Both the position numbers and the translations under genes were made by a program. From the NCBI GenBank assembly GCA_903907855.1, contig CAIVPT010000178.1, forward strand, positions 1-45,537: DNA of 45,537 nt, given 5' to 3'. Position 1 is the stretch's first letter. Each line of letters starts with the position of its first letter. This stretch comes from an uncultured Synechococcaceae cyanobacterium (GTDB taxonomy: Bacteria > Cyanobacteriota > Cyanobacteriia > PCC-6307 > Cyanobiaceae). The notes below the pieces were generated by a model. The model was not told the origin of the DNA, ran no database searches, and saw nothing but the letters and a program-made list of their open reading frames with translations. Of this stretch, positions 30,393 through 40,797 are shown piece after piece.

Positions 30393-30851
30393 ATGGATCT
30401 CTTCAGTGACAAGCGCTTTCTGGGCGCCATTCATAGCTACGAGCGGCAGCTGGCCAAGATTCTCGCGCTGTTGCTTGCTGTTGTGATCGGCTTTGCCACC
30501 ATCGAGCTGTTGATCCAGTCGGGTGTCAAAGTTGCCCAGTGGCAGACAGACTGGTTCGACGGCAGCCTTATCAAGCTGCTCGATCGCCTGCTGCTGATCT
30601 TCATCGCCCTGGAGGTGTTGCAGAACGTGATGGCCTATCTACGCGATCAAGTGGTGCAGATCGAACTGGTGCTCCTCACCGCCCTTACGGCAGTGGCCCG
30701 AAAGGTGATTGTTCTGCCCCCCGGGACCGAAGACAAGGCGCCGCTGATGGCGGGCTTCGGTCTGCTCGTGGTGGGACTGGCGGTGGCCTACTGGCTGGTG
30801 CGCCAGGCGGGACAGGCATCCAGTCGCTCACTCAACTCCGACGCCCGCTGA
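30393..30851 (+). CDS. PsiE-family membrane protein
   Basis: Four hydrophobic segments; LLDRLLLIFIALEVLQNVMAYLRDQVVQIELVLLTALTAVARKVIVL resembles phosphate-starvation-inducible PsiE proteins. Confidence 0.75.
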   Translation: MDLFSDKRFLGAIHSYERQLAKILALLLAVVIGFATIELLIQSGVKVAQWQTDWFDGSLIKLLDRLLLIFIALEVLQNVMAYLRDQVVQIELVLLTALTAVARKVIVLPPGTEDKAPLMAGFGLLVVGLAVAYWLVRQAGQASSRSLNSDAR

Positions 30852-31006
30852 CCCGAGCTAAGGCGCGGGAAGACGCCGGAAGATTCAGGCTGATCAGGGT
30901 CGCTGATCGTCGTGATTGGAGTTGCTGTGTGCCAACTCCCATGGCGCAACACCCATCCGCCAGGTGCAGTGATTAACGTCTGCCGACCCATCCCAACCAT
31001 CCACCA

Positions 31007-31978
31007 ATGCCTGCGCCACAGAAGCGCCCCGAGGGCCGCTGCGACGCACTCAGCCTGCCTATGGCTTCCCTTTTGCGTGTTCCCTTGCTTACAGCTTCTG
31101 AGGAGATCTCGCTGGCTCGTGATGTGCAGAAAAGTCGGCAACTCCTTGAGGTGAGAGAGGAGATGATCATTCGTTCTGGCGGCAGCACCCCATCCCAGGA
31201 GGCCTGGGCCCTGGAGGCGGGCATGGACGTGCGTCAGTTGCAGAGTTGCCTGCGTCGGGCCGAGCGAGCCCGCAGTCGCATGGTGGTGGCCAATCTGCGC
31301 CTGGTGGTGAGCCTGGTGCGCCGCTATCAGCCTCGGACTGCGGATTGGGAGGATTTGATCCAGGAGGGGAGCATCGGCTTGATCAAGGCGGTTGAGCGCT
31401 TCGACCCCAGCCGTGGCTATCGCTTTTCCACCTATGCCACCTGGTGGATCCGTGACGGCATCGGCAGTGCCCTGGTGAATCGGGGGCGCACGATCCGGTT
31501 GCCCTCCACGATGGTCGACCAGCTGCAGCTTCTGCGGAAGTGCCAGCACAGCCTGGGCCAGCAGCTGGGCCGTGATCCCAGTCTGGCTGAACTGGCCGAT
31601 GCCACTGGGCTGACGCCGCTGGACATTCGCGAGGTGTTGTTTCGTGCCCAGGAGCCGCTGAGCCTTGATGCCCAGCAGGGGACGAACAGCGACCTGGGGC
31701 TGGTGGAAAGCCTGGCCTGCGGCAGCACCAACCCCCAGGAAGAGGTCGCCACGGCCTTGTTGCGCCAGGACATCGAGCGGCTGCTCCAAGGTCTGCCTGA
31801 TCAGGAGGCCACCCTGCTGCGCTTCCGCTACGGCCTCACGGCGGACCAGCCGCTCAGCCTCAGCGCCACGGCCCGGCGGATGGGCATCAGCCGCGACAGC
31901 GCCCGAGGCTTGGAGCGGCGTGCCACCGCTGCGATCCGCCAGCTCTCCGCAGGTTTCGCCGACTACCTCGAGGCCTGA
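31007..31978 (+). CDS. RNA polymerase sigma factor, sigma-70 family (group 2-like)
   Basis: [50 protein letters not shown]; the start may instead be ATG 31061. Confidence 0.9.
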   Translation: [323 protein letters not shown]

Positions 31979-32020
31979 GGGCCCGGGCCCGAAGCGGCTT
32001 CGAGGCGGTATGGACCCCCC

Positions 32021-33211
32021 CTAATAATCCACCCCGCGCTTGAGGTCGACGCCCCGCTCGGCGTAGTGCTTGTGACACACCATCTCGGAGTGCACGCTGG
32101 CCAGGTCGAAGTAGGCGGGGCGGCTCTTGCAGCGGCCGGTGATGATCACCTCCGTTTCCGCCGGTTTGCGCAGCAGCGTTTGCACAATGGGCTCCACCGG
32201 CAGCAGTTCGAGATCCACGGTGGGGTTGAGCTCATCGAGAATCACGGTTTTGTAGAGGCCGCTGGCAATCGCCGCCCGGGCGATCTCCCAGGCCCGCTCC
32301 GCCTCCACGTAGTCGATCGGCTGCTGCTGGCCGCGCCAGACGATCGCGTCGCGGCCTGACCGCAGATGGTCGACCAGGTGGGGATAGCTTTCGCGCAGGG
32401 CCGCGATCGCCGCGTCCTCGGTGTAGCCGCTGCCGCCCTTGAGCCACTGCAGGATCAGCACCCGATGGCTTTTGTCCTGGCTGATGCCACGGCCGATCGC
32501 CTGCAGGCCCTTGCCCAGGGCGCTGGTGCTCTTGCCCTTGCCATCTCCGGTGTAGATCTCGATGCCGTCGAGACCACGCTCGCCGCCGCTCCCCTCTTCG
32601 CCGGGGGCCAGGCGCCGGTGGGCGCGCATCTCCGAGTGCAGGTCGGCCAGCTGCACCAGATCCCGCGGCGCCCCACGTCCGGTGCAGATGATCTCCATGC
32701 CCGGCGGCCGGGCCGCCAGGGTGCTCACCACCTCAGCAGTGTCGAGCAGGCCCAGGTCGAGCACCGGGTTGAGTTCGTCGAGAACCAGAACCGAATAGAG
32801 GTTGCTCGCGATGGCCCCCCGGGCGATGTCCCAGCCGCGGCGGGCCTCCTGGTGGTCGAAACGGCTCGCCTCCTCGGCCGTGAAGAACTCCCCACGGCCG
32901 GTGCGCACCTGATCGATCAGGTGGGGGAAGCCCTGCTGGAGGGCCTCGATCGCCGCGTCTTCGTCGTAGGAGCGCCCCGGACCCTTGAGGAAGCGCAGCA
33001 ACAACACCCGCGTGCGGCGCTGCTCACAGATGCCCAGGCCGATGGTGCGCAGCACCACCCCCAGGGCGGCCTGGCTCTTGCCCTTGCCCTCCCCGTCGTA
33101 GACGTGCAACTGCCCCAGGGCGCGCTCATCGCTGCCGGCGGCGGTGCGAATGCCGATGCCGCGGCCGGTGCCCCGCTGGGGGCTCTGGGTGGGGCTGCTG
33201 GACGGGGTCAT
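32021..33211 (-). CDS. CobO/BtuR-type cob(I)alamin adenosyltransferase with two tandem domains
   Basis: Two P-loops GEGKGKSQAALG and GDGKGKSTSALG, each followed by VLDELNP and a terminal HSEM block. Confidence 0.88.
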   Translation of the reverse strand: MTPSSSPTQSPQRGTGRGIGIRTAAGSDERALGQLHVYDGEGKGKSQAALGVVLRTIGLGICEQRRTRVLLLRFLKGPGRSYDEDAAIEALQQGFPHLIDQVRTGRGEFFTAEEASRFDHQEARRGWDIARGAIASNLYSVLVLDELNPVLDLGLLDTAEVVSTLAARPPGMEIICTGRGAPRDLVQLADLHSEMRAHRRLAPGEEGSGGERGLDGIEIYTGDGKGKSTSALGKGLQAIGRGISQDKSHRVLILQWLKGGSGYTEDAAIAALRESYPHLVDHLRSGRDAIVWRGQQQPIDYVEAERAWEIARAAIASGLYKTVILDELNPTVDLELLPVEPIVQTLLRKPAETEVIITGRCKSRPAYFDLASVHSEMVCHKHYAERGVDLKRGVDY

Positions 33212-33426
33212 CGGCCGGGGAGGCGCACTCGGATGCTACTGAGCCCGGCCGGCTTCTCCGCCCAAGGTTCGTCTGCGGTCCGTCGCGCCAACCTGCCGCG
33301 TCGCCAGCGCCAGCGCCGACTTGCCAGGATCGGGGCCGGCTACGGCGCGACCCTCCCCTGACCTCCGACCGACCCCTCACCCTGCTGGAGGCCCTGCCTC
33401 CCCCCCTGGAGCGATCCCTGGGCCTC

Positions 33427-34218
33427 GTGCGTGCCCAGCTCGACGCCCTCGGCCGGGTGGTGGTGGCCTACTCCGGTGGCGTGGACAGCGCCCTGGTGGC
33501 GGCCCTGGCGGTGGACCGTCTCGGCGATAACGCCCTGGCGATCACAGGGGTCTCCCCGGCCCTGGCCCCCCATCTGCGGGAGGAGGCGCGCTCGCAGGCC
33601 ACCTGGTTGGGCCTGCGGCATCGGGAGGTGACCACCGCCGAGCTGGCCGATCCTGCCTATGCCAGCAACCCGGCGGACCGTTGCTACGCCTGCAAGCGGG
33701 AACTGCACGGTCTGCTGGCGCCGATCGCCGCCGCCGCCGGTGCGGCGCAGGTGGTGGATGGGGTCAACCTCGATGACCTCGGCGATCACCGCCCCGGCCT
33801 GCGGGCCGCCCGCGAACACGGAGTGCGTTCGCCGTTGGCGGAGGCCGGCATCGACAAGGCCGGGGTGCGCCTCCTCTCCCGCGCCCTCGGCCTGCCCTGG
33901 TGGGACAAACCCGCCCAGCCCTGCCTGGCCTCCCGCTTCCCCTACGGAGAATCGATCAGCGCCGGGCGCCTGCGGCGGGTGGCCGCGGCTGAGGATTGGT
34001 TGCGGCAGAGGGGCTTCACCGATCTGCGGGTGCGCAGTCAGGGGGAGGTGGCCCGCATTGAACTGCCCGCAGCCTGCCTACAGAACGCACTGCAGCGTCT
34101 GGCGGCCGAGGGGTTGCGGGCGGAACTGGTGGCCGCCTTCCTGGCCCTCGGGTTCCAGGCGGTGAGCCTCGATCTCGAGGGACTGGTGAGCGGCAAGCTG
34201 AACCGGGCCCTCAGCTGA
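33427..34218 (+). CDS. larE: LarE-type ATP-dependent sacrificial sulfurtransferase
   Basis: [19 protein letters not shown]-loop, [24 protein letters not shown]; the reading frame stays open upstream of the GTG start. Confidence 0.88.
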   Translation: MRAQLDALGRVVVAYSGGVDSALVAALAVDRLGDNALAITGVSPALAPHLREEARSQATWLGLRHREVTTAELADPAYASNPADRCYACKRELHGLLAPIAAAAGAAQVVDGVNLDDLGDHRPGLRAAREHGVRSPLAEAGIDKAGVRLLSRALGLPWWDKPAQPCLASRFPYGESISAGRLRRVAAAEDWLRQRGFTDLRVRSQGEVARIELPAACLQNALQRLAAEGLRAELVAAFLALGFQAVSLDLEGLVSGKLNRALS

Positions 34219-34714
34219 TGCTTTCCAGGGCCGGTTCCCGCTCGGTGCCCTCCACGCTCGCGGGTGTCTCGCGGCGGAAGCTGGTGAGCTTGTGGTGACC
34301 CGATCCGAGCTCCTCGGCCAGGGTGAGACAGGCCTTCTCGGGCATCGTGTGGTCGCCGCACGTAAACACGTCGACCGCGGCGTAGCCCGACTCCGGCCAG
34401 GTGTGGATGGAGATATGGGACTCGGCCAGAAGGGCCAGGCCCGTGACGCCCTGGGGCTGGAAGCGGTGGGTGATCAGGTTGAGCAGGGTGGCACCGGCAC
34501 GTTTCGCTGCCGTCGTGATGGTGTCCCTGAGAAAAGCTTCGTCGTCGAGCTTCGATGGGTTGCAGTCGTAGAGCTCGAGGATGCAGTGTTTGCCGACCGC
34601 TTCACAGCTGGGGCTGGGTGGCTGGGGCTTGTCGCAGGCAACGGACCATCCCGGGTTGGGGTGGAGGCAGGACAGGCTCTGGTTCATCGAATCCAAGCAG
34701 AGAAGTCTCACCAT
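34211..34714 (-). CDS. speD: S-adenosylmethionine decarboxylase proenzyme (SpeD/SpeH type)
   Basis: [38 protein letters not shown], including the ESH autocleavage site. Confidence 0.9.
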   Translation of the reverse strand: MVRLLCLDSMNQSLSCLHPNPGWSVACDKPQPPSPSCEAVGKHCILELYDCNPSKLDDEAFLRDTITTAAKRAGATLLNLITHRFQPQGVTGLALLAESHISIHTWPESGYAAVDVFTCGDHTMPEKACLTLAEELGSGHHKLTSFRRETPASVEGTEREPALESIS

Positions 34715-34761
34715 ACGGGATGGGACGCGTTTCAGCAGGTCTGGTCATCACACCATCGTCC

Positions 34762-35973
34762 CTAGCCCGCGCTGAGCACGCCCGCCTGCATGCGCACCAC
34801 CTGGGCAGCCCGCGTCCAGCCGCCGCGGAAGGCTCCTAGGTGGGTGGCGCTCACCAGGCACTGGTGGCCTTCGCCAACGGCCTCCAGCAGCAGCTGCTGG
34901 CGCTCCGGATCGAGCTCAGCGAGCACGTCATCGAGCAGCAGTAGCGGCGGGTGGCCCACCACTCGCCCCACCAGCTCCAGCTCCGCCAGCTTCAGGGCCA
35001 GCACCAGCGTGCGTTGCTGCCCCGCCGAGCCATAGCGGCGGGCAGGCTGCTCGGCCAACTGCAGCTCGATTTCGTCCCGCTGGGGCCCCACCTGGCAGGA
35101 GCCGAGCCGTGTCTCCTCCGGGCGCTGCTGGCGCAGCTGTTCCTCCAGCGCCTGGCGCCAGAGCTCCTCCTGGCGGGCTTCCTCCGGCTCCGGAGCGAGG
35201 ATGGTGCCGCTGCGATAGAGCAGGGAAAGGCGTTCCCCGCCGCCCCCCAGCCGCTCCTGCCAGAGGGCCGCCAGGGGCTCCAGTCGCTGCAGCGCCCGAA
35301 AGCGGCGGCGGTGCAGGCGGGTGCCCACCAGGGCCATCTGCTGGTCGAAGACATCGAGCAGGGCCTCCCGCTGGCCAACGGCCAGACCGCGGCGCAGCAG
35401 CTGGCTGCGCTGCCGCAGCAGGCGGCCGTAGCGGCTGAGCAGGGCGCCGTAGGGCGGCTCCAGCTGCAGCACTACCCGGTCGAGCCATTGGCGCCGCTGG
35501 GCGGGCTCCCCCCGCACCAGATCAAGATCGAGGGCACTGAAGCCCACACAGCGCAGGGGGCCGATCAGGTCGAGCTGGCGCTCCAGCGGCCGGCCATTGC
35601 GCAGGGCCATCCGACCGCCGCTGCGCCGCAGACGCAGCTCCCAGCTGTCGCCTTCGTCGTCCCCGGCCCGCAGCCGGCTGGCGTCGTGGCCATGGCGGAT
35701 CAGGTCGCGGTCGTGGCTGCAGCGGTGGGAACGCAGGCTGGTGAGCAGCTCCACCGCCTCCAGCAGGTTGGATTTGCCCTCGCCATTGCGGCCGACCACG
35801 AGCAGACGCGGCTCCGTCAACGCCAGCTCGAGGCAGGCGATGTTGCGGAAGTGGTGCAGCTCCAGGCGTTGCAGCCGGATGGGACTGGGGCGATCGACCG
35901 CTAAGGTAGTGGAATCAGGACCAGGAACCGGCCACGAGCAATCGGGTTGGCGGTGGGCCCTGATGTTGGGCAT
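34762..35973 (-). CDS. recF: DNA replication/repair protein RecF
   Basis: [67 protein letters not shown]; 5' end uncertain. Confidence 0.9.
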   Translation of the reverse strand: MPNIRAHRQPDCSWPVPGPDSTTLAVDRPSPIRLQRLELHHFRNIACLELALTEPRLLVVGRNGEGKSNLLEAVELLTSLRSHRCSHDRDLIRHGHDASRLRAGDDEGDSWELRLRRSGGRMALRNGRPLERQLDLIGPLRCVGFSALDLDLVRGEPAQRRQWLDRVVLQLEPPYGALLSRYGRLLRQRSQLLRRGLAVGQREALLDVFDQQMALVGTRLHRRRFRALQRLEPLAALWQERLGGGGERLSLLYRSGTILAPEPEEARQEELWRQALEEQLRQQRPEETRLGSCQVGPQRDEIELQLAEQPARRYGSAGQQRTLVLALKLAELELVGRVVGHPPLLLLDDVLAELDPERQQLLLEAVGEGHQCLVSATHLGAFRGGWTRAAQVVRMQAGVLSAG

Positions 35974-36041
35974 GTAGCTCAGTTGGATAGAGCATCAGAT
36001 TCCGGTTCTGAGTGTCGGGGGTTCGAGTCCCTCCATGCTCG
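35968..36041 (+). tRNA. tRNA-Arg (anticodon CCG)
   Basis: Acceptor GGGCATG/CATGCTC, D-arm GCTCAGTTGGATAGAGC, anticodon arm TCAGA-TTCCGGT-TCTGA, T-loop TTCGAGT. Confidence 0.95.
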
Positions 36042-36101
36042 CTGCCCGGGCCCCCCGGCCCCCAGCCTCCCAGCCCTCCCCGCTTCCCCCCCCCCCGGCC
36101 C

Positions 36102-36563
36102 TCAGCTGCCCCCCAGGTGCAGCCCCATGGCGCGGATTCCGCCGGGGTCCACCACGAATCCTGCGCGGCTGAGGGCCGCCAGGGCTTCAGGCGGTGCCGA
36201 TACCGACACGCTGCAGCCGCTTAACTCCCGCCGCAGCCGCGCCAGGGAAGCCTGCAGCAGCGCCGTGATCACCTGTTCGCGGGCAGGATCGCTCGGGTCG
36301 CTGAGCAGATCCCAGAGGTTGGCGTTCAGGGCCTGGTCGCTGGTGATGCGCACGTAGCCGCGCAGATTGTTCTCGGCGTCGAGGACCGCGAACTGACCGT
36401 GGCTGCGCTCCAGGGCTCGCTGCCACAGCTCCGGCCGGCGGGGCGGTTCGCCGCAGGCCTGGCGCAGGCGGTTGAGCGCCTCCACTGACGGCGGCTCGTC
36501 GCTCACCAGGCGGTAGCCCTCGCGCAGGCGGGGAGTGGGGCTTGGGTTGCGGAAGGGAAGCAC
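36102..36563 (-). CDS. GNAT-like N-acetyltransferase
   Basis: REGYRLVSDEPPSVEALNRLRQACG...QFAVLDAENNLRGYVRIT..; weak GNAT-like pattern. Confidence 0.55.
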   Translation of the reverse strand: MLPFRNPSPTPRLREGYRLVSDEPPSVEALNRLRQACGEPPRRPELWQRALERSHGQFAVLDAENNLRGYVRITSDQALNANLWDLLSDPSDPAREQVITALLQASLARLRRELSGCSVSVSAPPEALAALSRAGFVVDPGGIRAMGLHLGGS

Positions 36564-36574
36564 CGGATTGGCCG

Positions 36575-39500
36575 TCAGCCTGTGTTGCGCATGCCGGCAG
36601 CGATGCCATTGATCGTGAGCAGGGCGCCCCGCAGAAGTTCGCTGCGGCTGTAGGTGCGGCCGTCGCCGTCGCCGGCGGGGGTGGGGCTTTCACTCATCGG
36701 CGGCTGGCGGTTTTGATCCCGCAGGCGCCGCAGCAGCGCCACCTGCAGGAACCCCAGGGGCACGATCGTGCGATTGCGCAGGTCAACGGAGAGCTGCAGG
36801 CCCGGATCGCCGTCGAGCAGGCGGCCATGGTTGCTGATCTGGAGCACCAGGTCGCGCGTGAGGGAGAACTCTTCGGCGATCGCCGCGTAGATGGCGGCAA
36901 ACGCCTCCCGGTTCGCTGGACGGCCCAGCGATTGCACGTAGTGGTGGGCCAACTCCAGATCCACCTTCGAGAGGGTCATCTCCACCTTGGAGATCAGCAT
37001 GCGGAAGAACGGCCAGCGTTGATAGAGCTGCTGCAGCAGCTCCATCTGGCCGGGGTCGTTGTCGAGTTCTGCCTGTAGGGCGTGGCCGACGCCGTACCAG
37101 CTCGGCAGCAGGAAGCGGCTCTGGGTCCAGCCGAACACCCAGGGGATGGCCCGCAGGCTGGAGAGATCCTTGGCCCCTCCTTTGCGCCGCGCTGGCCGGC
37201 TGGAGATCTGCAGTTTGCTGATCTCCTCGATCGGTGTGACCTGCTGGAAGAAGGCCACCAGGTCCGGGTTGTCATGCACCAGGGCGCGGTAATGGTCGCG
37301 GGAATTGGCGGCCAGTCTCTCCATCAGGGCGTTCCAGCTCGGGGTGTCGTCGAGCGGGGTGGTCACCATGCTGTTCTGCACCACGGCGGTGGTGACGGTT
37401 TCGAGGTTGTAGAGCGCCAGGTCGAGCAGCGAGTACTTCGAGGCCAGCACTTCCCCCTGCTCGGTGATCTTGATCCGCCCCCGCAGGGTGCCGCTGGGCT
37501 GGGCCAGGATCGCCTGGTAGGCCGGGCCGCCGCCGCGCCCCACCGAGCCGCCGCGGCCGTGGAAGATGCGCAGGGCCACGCCGTGTTCCTCGGCCAGGCG
37601 CTGCAGGGCGATCTGGGCCCGATGGATCTCCCAGTTGCTCGAGAGGAAACCGGAATCCTTGTTGCTGTCGGAGTAGCCGAGCATCACCTCCTGCAGCGCT
37701 TCGCCGGTGCCGCCCTGCAACAGGGAGCGGGTGAAGGGTTCGCGGAACAGCCGGGCCATCACCGCCGGCGCGCCCTGCAGGTCTTCCACCGTTTCGAACA
37801 GCGGCACGGCCTGAAGGTCGCAGCGCTGGGTGACCGGATCCACCAGACCCGCCTCCTTGGCCAGCAGCAGCACCTCCAGCAGATCGGAGACGGTGTGACT
37901 CATCGAGATCACATAGCTCTGGCAGATGCGCGGCCCAAACTCCTGCTGCAGGCGCTGCAGCATGCGGAACACCTGGAAGGTCTCGGCGGTGGGGTCGCTC
38001 CAGCGGGCGGCCGGGGGCACCAGGGGACGGCGGGTCTGGAGCTCCTCCAGCAACCAGCGGATGCGCTGCTCCTCCTCCATGGCGCCGTAGGGCACCGGCA
38101 GGTCGAGGTAGCGGCTGAGCTCGTCGATCGCATCGCTGTGGCGGGTGCTCTCCTGGCGGATGTCGAGGCTGGCCAGGTGGAAGGCGAAAATGTGCACCTG
38201 GCAGAGCAGGTGATCCAACGGTGCGCAGCTCAGGCCGGTGGCCTCCAGGCTGTCGCGGATCAGCTCCAGGTCGGAGCGGAATTCATCGGCGCTGGCGTAG
38301 TGGAGGTCGGGGCTGGTGGGGGTGAGGCCGCCGATGCCCGTGGGGTCGGGAGCGAGGGGTGTTTCGGTGGGCGCTTCCCAGCCGGCCTGGGCCAGTTTGC
38401 GGTTGCGATCCTCGGTGCGGCGCAGCCGCTCAAGGATGTAGCTGAGTTTGAGGCGGTAGGGCTCGAGCCGGTAGCGGGCGGCGCGTTCGTCGTAGATCTC
38501 CGGGAACCGCAGCCGATCCATCTCCAGGGATTCCAGCAGCTGGGGGCTGACCTGGCTCCACTGCATCGAGATGCTCAGCTGGTCCCGCAGATCGGAGACG
38601 GAGCGCACATAGCGCTCCAGCATCAGCTGGCGCTGATAGCAGGCCGTGCGCCAGGTGATGTCGTGCGTCACCGACGGGTTGCCGTCCCGGTCGGCGCCCA
38701 CCCAGGAGCCGAAGGTGCAGAAGGCTGGTTTCGGGGGCTGGACGTCGGGGTAGCTCGCGGCGAGAGCGGTGCGCAGCCGTTGCTGCAGCTGGGGCATCGC
38801 GTCGAAGAGCACCTGCTGGAAGTAGTGCAGGGCGTAGTCGACCTCGTCGAGCACCGAGGGTTTGAACTGGTGCAGCTCATCGGTGCGCCACCACAGCCGG
38901 ATCTCCTCCTCCAGCTGCTGGCGCAGAAAGGCCTGCTCCTCGGGCGTGGGGGTGCGTTCCCCCTGCAGGGCCTGGATCAGGGCGGCCACACGCCGTTGTT
39001 TGTGGCGCACCGTATGGCGCACGATCTCCGTGGGGTGGGCGGTGAACACCAGCTGGATGTCGAGCTCCCCCAGCAGGTTTTCCAGCTGGGCCGGGGGCAC
39101 GTTGAGGGCGCGCAGCCGCTCAAACAGTTGCCGAAAGGTGGCCGGGTCGCTCTGGCTCGCCAGGGGGGGGAGGAAGGGGTCGTTGTTGGCGCGGACGCTC
39201 GCGCGGTTGAGGCTCTCCAGGTAGCTGTCCTCCTCGATGTGCTGCTCGAGGATGTTGACCAGCTGGAAATAAAGGGAGAAGCCGCGGGCGGCGGCGATGC
39301 CATCGGCCAGATCCATCGAGCGGATCACGGCCACGATCGCTTCGGTGGCCCCGCTTGGCAGGGTGGTGCCTTCCCCCTCCGGACCGATCTCCGCCGGGGA
39401 GAGGGGGCCGCTGCACCGCTTGAGTCGCAGCAGTTTCTCCACCTGCTCCGGCGGGCACTCGCTGCGCAGCACGGTCTCCCAGAGCTCCTCCACCAGCTCC

Positions 39501-39628
39501 AGGCGCTCCCCCAGCAGGCGGATGGCACCGGGGGTGGTCTCGGCTGCCCCACCCGTGGTTGCCGCGGTCACAGCTTCGATGGGCTGCCGCATGGGGGCAG
39601 GCGGGGGGCAGGAGGGTTCCATGATCAT
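36575..39628 (-). CDS. ppc: phosphoenolpyruvate carboxylase
   Basis: [77 protein letters not shown]. Confidence 0.97.
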   Translation of the reverse strand: MIMEPSCPPPAPMRQPIEAVTAATTGGAAETTPGAIRLLGERLELVEELWETVLRSECPPEQVEKLLRLKRCSGPLSPAEIGPEGEGTTLPSGATEAIVAVIRSMDLADGIAAARGFSLYFQLVNILEQHIEEDSYLESLNRASVRANNDPFLPPLASQSDPATFRQLFERLRALNVPPAQLENLLGELDIQLVFTAHPTEIVRHTVRHKQRRVAALIQALQGERTPTPEEQAFLRQQLEEEIRLWWRTDELHQFKPSVLDEVDYALHYFQQVLFDAMPQLQQRLRTALAASYPDVQPPKPAFCTFGSWVGADRDGNPSVTHDITWRTACYQRQLMLERYVRSVSDLRDQLSISMQWSQVSPQLLESLEMDRLRFPEIYDERAARYRLEPYRLKLSYILERLRRTEDRNRKLAQAGWEAPTETPLAPDPTGIGGLTPTSPDLHYASADEFRSDLELIRDSLEATGLSCAPLDHLLCQVHIFAFHLASLDIRQESTRHSDAIDELSRYLDLPVPYGAMEEEQRIRWLLEELQTRRPLVPPAARWSDPTAETFQVFRMLQRLQQEFGPRICQSYVISMSHTVSDLLEVLLLAKEAGLVDPVTQRCDLQAVPLFETVEDLQGAPAVMARLFREPFTRSLLQGGTGEALQEVMLGYSDSNKDSGFLSSNWEIHRAQIALQRLAEEHGVALRIFHGRGGSVGRGGGPAYQAILAQPSGTLRGRIKITEQGEVLASKYSLLDLALYNLETVTTAVVQNSMVTTPLDDTPSWNALMERLAANSRDHYRALVHDNPDLVAFFQQVTPIEEISKLQISSRPARRKGGAKDLSSLRAIPWVFGWTQSRFLLPSWYGVGHALQAELDNDPGQMELLQQLYQRWPFFRMLISKVEMTLSKVDLELAHHYVQSLGRPANREAFAAIYAAIAEEFSLTRDLVLQISNHGRLLDGDPGLQLSVDLRNRTIVPLGFLQVALLRRLRDQNRQPPMSESPTPAGDGDGRTYSRSELLRGALLTINGIAAGMRNTG

Positions 39629-40797
39629 CCCAAAGCGCGCGCCGCGTCTGTGGCAAGCCATGCCGCCAGCTGCTGCTCGCGCTGCTCGAGGGCAGCGGCC
39701 TCGTCCGCGAGGATCGCCGCCACGCTCTCACCGGCCCCATGGCGGGCCAGCCAGCGCATCGCCGTGTTGCCGCCGCCCCGCTCCAGGGGCAGGAGCAGCA
39801 GCCGCAGGGGTTCGAGCACCTCGGCCAGGTCGAGGCTGGCGGCGAGGGGGGCCATCTCCTGCAGCTCGGCCGCGATCCAGTCGCGGGCCGGCAGCGTCTG
39901 GCCTGTGCGCCAGTGCCGCAGGGGAGCATCGAGGCTGGCGCGGGCGACGGCCCGGTCGTTGCTGTCGGCCAGTTGGGCCAGGGTCTCGGGGTCGAGGCCC
40001 GAAGCCTGCAGCGGGTCGTGGCTGGGGGGATCGGCCAGCAGCTGCTGCACCCGCAGTTCCGCGAAGGCGGTGACCGCCAGCAGCAACAGGGGGTCGTGGA
40101 TCAGATCGCAGATCCGGATCTCCACCCGGTTGAGGTCGTGGGGGCGGTCGTCCCCATTCGGACGCACGGAGGTCCAGAGATGGCGCACGTTGACCATGGC
40201 GCCGCTGCGCAACTGCTCCTCCATCCAGGCGACGTAGTGGGCGTGGCTGGTGAACAGGGGCGTGTGCGGGGGGGTGAGGGGAAACTGCAACCACCGGTGC
40301 GAGTGGGCGCCGGTGGGGTGGTTGTCGAGGAAGGGGGAGGAGGCGCTCAGGGCCAGCAGCAGCGCCCCTTCGCAGCGCAACAGGCGCAGGGCCGCGAACA
40401 GGGGCTCCATGGCGGCCACGCCCAGGTTGATGTGCACGCTGGCGGTGACGACCCGGGTGCCGTAGGTGGCCTCGATCGTGCCGTGATAGGCGTTGCTGGG
40501 ATCGGAGCGCTCGAAGCGCTGGCTGTCACCGGTGCTCAGGGTGCTTCCCGGCAGCAGGGTGAGGCCGCGGGGTTCGAGCCAGCGCCGGAGCCGCTGGCGG
40601 GGTTCGAGCAGGAGCTCCAGCTGGTGGCGGTAGCTGGGATCGGGGGGGGTGATGTACTCGAGGTTGCGTTGGTCCGGCTCGGTGACGAAGCCCTCGAGGG
40701 CCGCGGCGGCCTCCGCGGCGCAACCGACCACCGTGCCGTCGGGCCGGCCGGTGTACATCTCCACTTCAAACCCCTTCGACAGCAGGGTGGCGCTCAT
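39625..40797 (-). CDS. gshA: glutamate--cysteine ligase (cyanobacterial type)
   Basis: [25 protein letters not shown]...[19 protein letters not shown]; start trimmed; ATGA overlap with ppc. Confidence 0.88.
   Translation of the reverse strand: MSATLLSKGFEVEMYTGRPDGTVVGCAAEAAAALEGFVTEPDQRNLEYITPPDPSYRHQLELLLEPRQRLRRWLEPRGLTLLPGSTLSTGDSQRFERSDPSNAYHGTIEATYGTRVVTASVHINLGVAAMEPLFAALRLLRCEGALLLALSASSPFLDNHPTGAHSHRWLQFPLTPPHTPLFTSHAHYVAWMEEQLRSGAMVNVRHLWTSVRPNGDDRPHDLNRVEIRICDLIHDPLLLLAVTAFAELRVQQLLADPPSHDPLQASGLDPETLAQLADSNDRAVARASLDAPLRHWRTGQTLPARDWIAAELQEMAPLAASLDLAEVLEPLRLLLLPLERGGGNTAMRWLARHGAGESVAAILADEAAALEQREQQLAAWLATDAARALG

Noticed and set aside
33427-34218. LarE as part of a nickel-pincer (lar) operon
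   Set aside because: No larA, larB or larC in the window; stand-alone LarE-like proteins are widespread.
37082-40237. 1051-aa plus-strand ORF antisense to ppc and gshA
   Set aside because: Composition (G/H/Q/L/R-rich, no domain pattern) is typical of antisense ORFs in high-GC coding DNA; the minus-strand ppc/gshA are unambiguous.
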